Below, piece after piece: positions 8,825 to 12,630 of a DNA stretch of 12,630 bases. Position 1 is the stretch's first letter; the number at the start of each line of letters is the position of its first letter. The notes below the pieces were generated by a model. It was given only the letters and a program-made list of their open reading frames with translations. It made no database searches and was not told where the DNA came from. The DNA is from an uncultured Erysipelotrichaceae bacterium. GTDB taxonomy: Bacteria > Bacillota_I > Bacilli_A > Erysipelotrichales > Erysipelotrichaceae. Location: assembly GCA_902782955.1 (NCBI GenBank), contig CACZPD010000010.1:1-12630 (forward strand), read 5' to 3'. The position numbers were made by a program, and so were the translations under genes.

Positions 8825-9721
8825 TTCTTCTGATTCCTCCAGACATCCCATCATTTCCAGGATCCTGTTCAGGTCCTGTGTATCGGAATAGGAGATCTGA
8901 ATATTCTGTTTCGTAACAAGCACCCTTGTGGAGAACTTTTCCTCCATACGTCTTTCCAGGTCCTTGATCAGAGGATCCTTGTCCTTCAGACGGATGCGCG
9001 GTTTTTTCTTCTGACTGGAATAATCCCGTACGTATTTTTCAACCTCACGTACAGACATGCGGTTGGATTTGACATATTTCGCAGCCGCGTACATCTGGTC
9101 TTCGTTTTCCAGTGAGAGCAGCGGTCTGACATGGCTCATGGTGAGTTCCTTGTTTACGACCATCTTCTGCACTTCTTCCGGAAGCTTCAGAAGACGCATG
9201 ATGTTGGCGCAGTATTCCCTGGATTTGCCGACACGTTCCGCAAGCTTTTCCTGGGTATAACCGAGTTTCTTGACCAGGGACTCATAAGCTGTCGCTTCTT
9301 CGATCGGGTTGAGGTCTTCACGCTGGACGTTTTCCAGAATGGAGATCTCCATCATCTCATCATCGGTAAAGTCAACCGCAATTGCCGGGACAACGGAAAG
9401 TCCTGCGATCTTGGCGGCACGAAGTCTTCTTTCACCGGTGATCAGATCATATCCGCTCACGCTCTTGCGGACAAGCAGCGGGGTGAAAATGCCATGTGTG
9501 CGGATGGAATCCGCCAGTTCATTCAGTGCGCCTTTGTCAAATTCCTTACGTGGCTGATAGGGATTGGGACGGATCACATCGACCGGAAGTTCCACTTCCC
9601 TTCTTCCCGGTGCACCATTGGATGCGTTGTTCTGGATATCTTCCAGGAACTGGTCCACATCCTGACCGAATATGGAGTCCAGGCCTCTGCCGCCCAGACC
9701 GCCTTTTTTCTTTTCTGCCAT
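8822..9721 (-). CDS. parB: ParB/Spo0J chromosome partition protein
   Basis: A 299-residue ParB that loads at parS sites near the origin, spreads as a CTP-bound clamp and recruits SMC and ParA. The N-terminus has the ParA-stimulating peptide GGLGGRGLDSIF (7-18). The CTP-binding region follows with YQPR (55-58), GERRLRAA (96-103) and ENVQRED (130-136). The helix-turn-helix is about 155-178, and the C-terminal dimer domain spans about 250-299. At the parS-reading positions it has R168, I174, K179 and S196; most ParB proteins have Gly at the last (GHxR), while here the motif is SHVRPL. The ATG follows the parA TAA with no gap, and GGAAGG lies 6 nt upstream inside parA. It is the last gene of the unit. 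Confidence 0.96.
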   Translation of the reverse strand: MAEKKKGGLGGRGLDSIFGQDVDQFLEDIQNNASNGAPGRREVELPVDVIRPNPYQPRKEFDKGALNELADSIRTHGIFTPLLVRKSVSGYDLITGERRLRAAKIAGLSVVPAIAVDFTDDEMMEISILENVQREDLNPIEEATAYESLVKKLGYTQEKLAERVGKSREYCANIMRLLKLPEEVQKMVVNKELTMSHVRPLLSLENEDQMYAAAKYVKSNRMSVREVEKYVRDYSSQKKKPRIRLKDKDPLIKDLERRMEEKFSTRVLVTKQNIQISYSDTQDLNRILEMMGCLEESEE

Positions 9722-10501
9722 TTAGCGCCTTCCCCTTTCGTTCTGTGTAATAACTTCCTTTACCAGCTGTGCATAGGCTTTTGCACCTTCCGAGCGGGTG
9801 TCATATTCAAAGATCGAAGATTCCCGGCTGGGTGCTTCGCTCAGTCTGACATTTCTCGGAATATAGCAGCGGTATACTTTTTCCTTGAAATATTTCCTGA
9901 CTTCCTGCTGTACTTCAACGGAAAGCTTCGTACGTACATCGAACATTGTGAGGAGGACACCTTCGATCGAAAGACGCGGGTTCCACAGTCTCTGCACAAG
10001 TCGGATCGTACTGAGCAGCTGGGTCAGTCCTTCCAGCGCAAAATACTCGCACTGTACCGGGATCATGACCGTATCCGCGGCAGTCAGCGCATTGGTGTTG
10101 AGAAGACCGAGCGCCGGCGGGCAGTCGATGATGATGTAGTCATACAGGTCACGCACTTCATCCAGTTTTCTTTTCAGCAGTCTCTCGCGGCCGGTTTCGT
10201 ACTGTGCCATATCCACATCTGCGCCGGAAAGGTCGATCGTGCTGGGAATGACATCCAGCGGCGGCATCTGGAGATGGACTGTAGCTTCCGCGGCTGTCGT
10301 ATCGTTCATCAGGACATCGTAGACCGTTTTGTCAAAACCTTCTTTGTAAGCGCCGATGCCGTGGGAAGCATTTCCCTGCGGATCAAAATCCACAAGCAGC
10401 ACACGTTTGTTAATGTACGCCAGTCCGGCTGCCAGGTTCATGGCGGTCGTCGTTTTTCCTACGCCGCCTTTCTGATTGGCTATCGCTATGATTTTTCCCA
10501 T
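9722..10501 (-). CDS. parA: ParA/Soj chromosome partition ATPase
   Basis: A 259-residue ParA-type ATPase. It binds DNA non-specifically as an ATP dimer, and ParB triggers hydrolysis. Together they move origins, and Soj relatives also act on DnaA. The deviant Walker A KGGVGKTT (11-18) holds the signature Lys at K11. The Walker A' stretch is [10 protein letters not shown] (37-46, D40) and the Walker B is IIIDCPP (123-129). The short N-terminus without a helix-turn-helix marks a chromosomal Soj-like ParA rather than a plasmid type Ia protein. AGGAAG just after the noc stop is the ribosome site. It is 9 nt from noc and abuts parB. Confidence 0.96.
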   Translation of the reverse strand: MGKIIAIANQKGGVGKTTTAMNLAAGLAYINKRVLLVDFDPQGNASHGIGAYKEGFDKTVYDVLMNDTTAAEATVHLQMPPLDVIPSTIDLSGADVDMAQYETGRERLLKRKLDEVRDLYDYIIIDCPPALGLLNTNALTAADTVMIPVQCEYFALEGLTQLLSTIRLVQRLWNPRLSIEGVLLTMFDVRTKLSVEVQQEVRKYFKEKVYRCYIPRNVRLSEAPSRESSIFEYDTRSEGAKAYAQLVKEVITQNERGRR

Positions 10502-10510
10502 ACTTACTTC

Positions 10511-11317
10511 CTATCCTTTCGGCACCCGGATGATCATCTGCAGTTCATCATCCGTTTCTCTGAGATCCATATCTGCACTGATCCCCATTTTGGTGATCAT
10601 CTGTACGCATTGTTTAACGGAATTGACTGCTATCTGCATATTCCGCGTAAAGCCTTTTGTCTTCTGCTTTCTCTTCGTCTTTTTCGGCTTCAGGATCTTT
10701 TCGATCTCGTTTTCCGTTTCCCGTACATTCAGTCCCTTCTGCAGAACTGTGTGGTACAGCGGCTTCTGCTTTTCTTCCGGTACCGAAAGCATGGCTCTTG
10801 CGTGCCGTTCCGTGATCTTTCCCTCGATCACGCCTTCCTGGATCTCATCCGGGAGATTCAGAAGACGTATCTTGTTGGCGATGGCAGACTGCGACTTGCC
10901 GACTTTTTTGGCGATCTGTTCCTGCGTCATGCCGAACTGCCGGCTGATCTGAACATAGCTTCGTGCTTCTTCGATCGCGGACAGGTCTTTTCTCTGGATG
11001 TTTTCGACCAGTGCCATCTGTGCCGCCTGGTCTTCCGTCGGCGTCATGATATAGCAGTCGATCTCACTCAGTCCGGCCATTTCGGATGCGCGGTATCTGC
11101 GCTCACCGGCAATGATCTCATAGTGATCATCGATCTCCCTTACGGTAATGGGCTGGATCAGTCCGGTTTCCCGGATGGATTCCGAAAGTTCCCGCAGGGA
11201 ATCCGCATCGAATTTCAAACGCGGCTGGTAGCGGGAAGGCTGGATCTGTTCCAGGGGAATACTGACGACTTTTTTGCCTTCCTGTTTTTCAAATATGTCA
11301 AATATGCTCTTCCGCAT
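10511..11317 (-). CDS. noc: Noc, nucleoid occlusion protein (ParB paralogue)
   Basis: A 268-residue ParB-family protein that I call Noc, which keeps the division septum away from the nucleoid by binding scattered DNA sites and the membrane. The N-terminal MRKSIFDIFEK resembles Noc's membrane-targeting amphipathic helix. The CTP-binding region has YQPR (30-33), GERRYRAS (71-78) and ENIQRKD (105-111). Noc-type specificity residues Q143, K149 and R171 (in TERHARAM) are present, but the fourth, usually Lys, is N154. The C-terminus (about 222-268, ending IIRVPKG) closely recalls the Noc tail and not ParB. Gene order rsmG-noc-parA-parB supports the call. GGAAGGA stands 8 nt before the ATG. A second ParB without nucleoid-occlusion function is the alternative. 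Confidence 0.88.
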   Translation of the reverse strand: MRKSIFDIFEKQEGKKVVSIPLEQIQPSRYQPRLKFDADSLRELSESIRETGLIQPITVREIDDHYEIIAGERRYRASEMAGLSEIDCYIMTPTEDQAAQMALVENIQRKDLSAIEEARSYVQISRQFGMTQEQIAKKVGKSQSAIANKIRLLNLPDEIQEGVIEGKITERHARAMLSVPEEKQKPLYHTVLQKGLNVRETENEIEKILKPKKTKRKQKTKGFTRNMQIAVNSVKQCVQMITKMGISADMDLRETDDELQMIIRVPKG

Positions 11318-11336
11318 ATGCGTGATCCTTCCTAAC

Positions 11337-12026
11337 CTATAACGGTTTCTTTTTGATCTGCCCGTAATTCCGCGGATACTTTGCCGGAGTGGCTTTATCC
11401 TTAATATATATAAGGCTGATCCGGGTATCTCCTTTCGGCAGGGATGCGCTTACAGCATCCGCAAACCGTGCCCCGAGCGTTTCTGCGGCTTTCTGCGCCG
11501 CGTCTTTTTCTTCCAGTGCCTGCGCACCTTTCATAGCGATAAACTTGCCGCCGATACGGACCAGCGGAATGCATAGTTCACAAAGCACATTCAGGTTCGC
11601 AACCGCCCTTGCCGTTACGACATCAAATGACTCCCTGTGATCCTTTGCATAGTCTTCCGCCCGCATATTTACGACTTCGATATCTGTAAGATTCAGTGTA
11701 TGTATGACTTCCCTGAGGAACCGGCATCTTTTTTCCGTCGGTTCAATGAGCGTCATGCGCAGTTCCGGTTTTACGATTTTCCACACCAGTCCGGGAAACC
11801 CTGCGCCGGTTCCTACATCCGCCGCAGATCCGCTGATCTCTGTCTGGGTCAGAGGCAGGATGGAATCGATAAAATGTTTTTCCAGTATTTCTTCCGGATC
11901 TTTGATGGCGGTCAGATTCATTTTTCCGCTCCATTCGCACAAAAGCCCCAGATACTGCCGGAGCGCATCTGCGTGTTCTTTCATCTGTTTCTGATCCAGC
12001 CACTGCTCAAATTCTTCGAATTTCAT
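11337..12026 (-). CDS. rsmG: 16S rRNA (guanine-527-N7)-methyltransferase
   Basis: A 229-residue RsmG (GidB), which methylates N7 of G527 in 16S rRNA using S-adenosylmethionine; its loss gives low-level streptomycin resistance in several bacteria. The SAM motif is DVGTGAGFPG (70-79), followed by the acidic strand end LIEPTEKR (93-100, E95), FDVVTARAVA (134-143) and the C-terminal YPRNYGQIKKKPL that is almost invariant in the family. The opening EEFEQWLDQ...YLGLLCEWSGKMNLTAI is also typical, which supports the ATG at 12026. No good Shine-Dalgarno sequence precedes it; a small hairpin lies 19 nt upstream. It is 19 nt ahead of noc and likely heads the partition unit. Confidence 0.96.
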   Translation of the reverse strand: MKFEEFEQWLDQKQMKEHADALRQYLGLLCEWSGKMNLTAIKDPEEILEKHFIDSILPLTQTEISGSAADVGTGAGFPGLVWKIVKPELRMTLIEPTEKRCRFLREVIHTLNLTDIEVVNMRAEDYAKDHRESFDVVTARAVANLNVLCELCIPLVRIGGKFIAMKGAQALEEKDAAQKAAETLGARFADAVSASLPKGDTRISLIYIKDKATPAKYPRNYGQIKKKPL

Positions 12027-12045
12027 ACCGCTATCATTTTAACAT

Positions 12046-12060
12046 GAAGACCCTGTCTTC
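12046..12060 (-). repeat. Small hairpin in the rsmG leader
   Basis: A perfect 6-bp inverted repeat, GAAGAC / GTCTTC, with a 3-nt loop. It starts 19 nt before the rsmG ATG. No U-tract follows it on either strand, so it is not a standard terminator. It could fold in the rsmG leader RNA. Confidence 0.5.
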
Positions 12061-12071
12061 CATACCGGAAA

Positions 12072-12094
12072 TGTGGAAAAATGATTTGTCCACA
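12072..12094. promoter_or_regulatory. Pair of divergent DnaA-box-like 9-mers
   Basis: TTTTCCACA on the minus strand (12080-12072) and TTGTCCACA on the plus strand (12086-12094) each differ by one base from the DnaA box TTATCCACA and fit TTNTNCACA. They are 5 bp apart, and their outer parts form the inverted repeat TGTGGA / TCCACA. Both lie in the 93-bp non-coding gap before rsmG. Two boxes alone do not make an origin; a DnaA-controlled promoter is one possibility. No clear sigma-A promoter was found in the same gap. Confidence 0.35.
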
Positions 12095-12119
12095 ATTTGT
12101 GTTTTCGTACCCTTTTGTT

Positions 12120-12630
12120 TTACTCTGAATATGTGATAAATTCGCTGTTTGGCAGTGTTTCAATCCATTCACAGAATGCCCTCCACTCCGGAAGGCGGTG
12201 TGATTTCCTCTGGTGGTAGATCGTTTTCAGCTGCCGGTAATTGGTTGTCATACGCGCTGTCATGCGGAAACCTGCAGGATTGCTGTAAAGGATCTCCAGG
12301 TAGCGTACCTTCGCCAGATCATTCAGCGTAGTGGTGTCTTTGCCTTCTTCTTTCAGCTTGCGGATATCTTCTGTCAGCTCGTTGTATGCTTTCGTCTTTT
12401 CCTTCATAATCTCAATGATACGCGGATCCGTATATTCGATGTACGCATCATCCAGATCGAATTTCGTGATCTTCTGCATCGTCGACTGGGAGCTGACAAA
12501 ATCCAGGAAGTGATAGCGCTCCGCCTGTACCCACGCCTTGTTGGTAAATGTCAGGTCAAACTGGACGATGATGCCGTTCATAAAACGTTCGTCTTTCCGT
12601 CCCTTCCCTGCCGGTTCCAGTGTCCGTTCC
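12120..12630 (-). CDS. Possible ThyX-superfamily-like protein, 5' end outside the window
   Basis: The 3' part (169 codons visible) of a gene cut by the window edge. An ATG at 12581 is present, but the frame stays open through the 16 codons before it and there is no good ribosome site, so that Met is probably internal. I do not recognise the protein with certainty. ERYHFLDFVSSQSTM (about visible residues 35-49) recalls the RHRxxSxxxQST region of flavin-dependent thymidylate synthases, and NYRQLKTIYHQR...EWR near the C-terminus recalls their conserved N-x-R-x-L...QWE helix. The true RHR motif is absent, so synthase activity is doubtful. The middle is a charged helical stretch (about 71-107). 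It lies upstream of rsmG, where mnmG is found in many relatives. An uncharacterised conserved protein is the safe description. Confidence 0.55.
   Translation of the reverse strand, partial: ERTLEPAGKGRKDERFMNGIIVQFDLTFTNKAWVQAERYHFLDFVSSQSTMQKITKFDLDDAYIEYTDPRIIEIMKEKTKAYNELTEDIRKLKEEGKDTTTLNDLAKVRYLEILYSNPAGFRMTARMTTNYRQLKTIYHQRKSHRLPEWRAFCEWIETLPNSEFITYSE

Noticed and set aside
10209..10219. ATATCCACA and other DnaA-box-like 9-mers inside parA, atpD and atpH
   Set aside because: They are single, scattered and coding, so expected by chance.
11166..11174. TTTCCCGG half of a Noc-type site within noc
   Set aside because: Only one half-site matches ATTTCCCGGGAAAT and there is no palindrome. 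Similar 8-mers occur elsewhere, as in atpF.
9131..11335. A 734-codon open frame on the plus strand across parB, parA and noc
   Set aside because: It is exactly codon-aligned antisense to three well-supported genes that share one frame and hardly use TTA, CTA or TCA codons. It has no recognisable domain and is a shadow.

Overview
The window looks like a near-origin chromosomal segment of a low-to-mid GC Bacillota. An Erysipelotrichia-type lineage is my best guess, but this rests on gene content and not on any marker comparison. Every convincing gene lies on the minus strand, so the window reads right to left. The order rsmG-noc-parA-parB is the arrangement found beside oriC in Bacilli and relatives, and a Noc paralogue next to ParB points to that side of the Bacillota. 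A complete F-type ATP synthase operon follows.

Right to left: (1) 12630-12120 is the 3' part of a gene cut by the window edge, a possible relative of the ThyX flavin-dependent thymidylate synthase superfamily. (2) 12119-12027 is a 93-bp intergenic stretch with two inverted repeats, one made of two DnaA-box-like 9-mers. (3) 12026-8822 holds rsmG, noc, parA and parB, tightly packed and ending in a terminator that overlaps the parB stop. (4) 8767-8738 is a good candidate sigma-A promoter for the ATP synthase operon. (5) 8696-2137 is atpI-atpB-atpE-atpF-atpH-atpA-atpG-atpD-atpC, the textbook order with frequent 1-8 nt overlaps, closed by a strong intrinsic terminator. (6) A candidate promoter overlapping that terminator's U-tract starts a three-gene operon of a GNAT acetyltransferase and two divergent YdjC/ChbG-like carbohydrate deacetylases, closed by a terminator at 62-86. 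Positions 1-57 hold nothing I can support.

The genes fall into three jobs: chromosome segregation and division-site control (ParA, ParB, Noc) with an rRNA methyltransferase; energy coupling at the membrane; and a small module that may add or remove acetyl groups on sugars. There is no mobile element, CRISPR array, tRNA or rRNA, and I found no wholly new system.

The most informative details are at residue level. The c subunit carries a two-carboxylate Na+-binding signature (E26, E59, T60, Y64), suggesting a sodium-driven enzyme. ParB and Noc both depart from their usual DNA-specificity residues. One of the two YdjC proteins has lost most of the family's histidine cluster.
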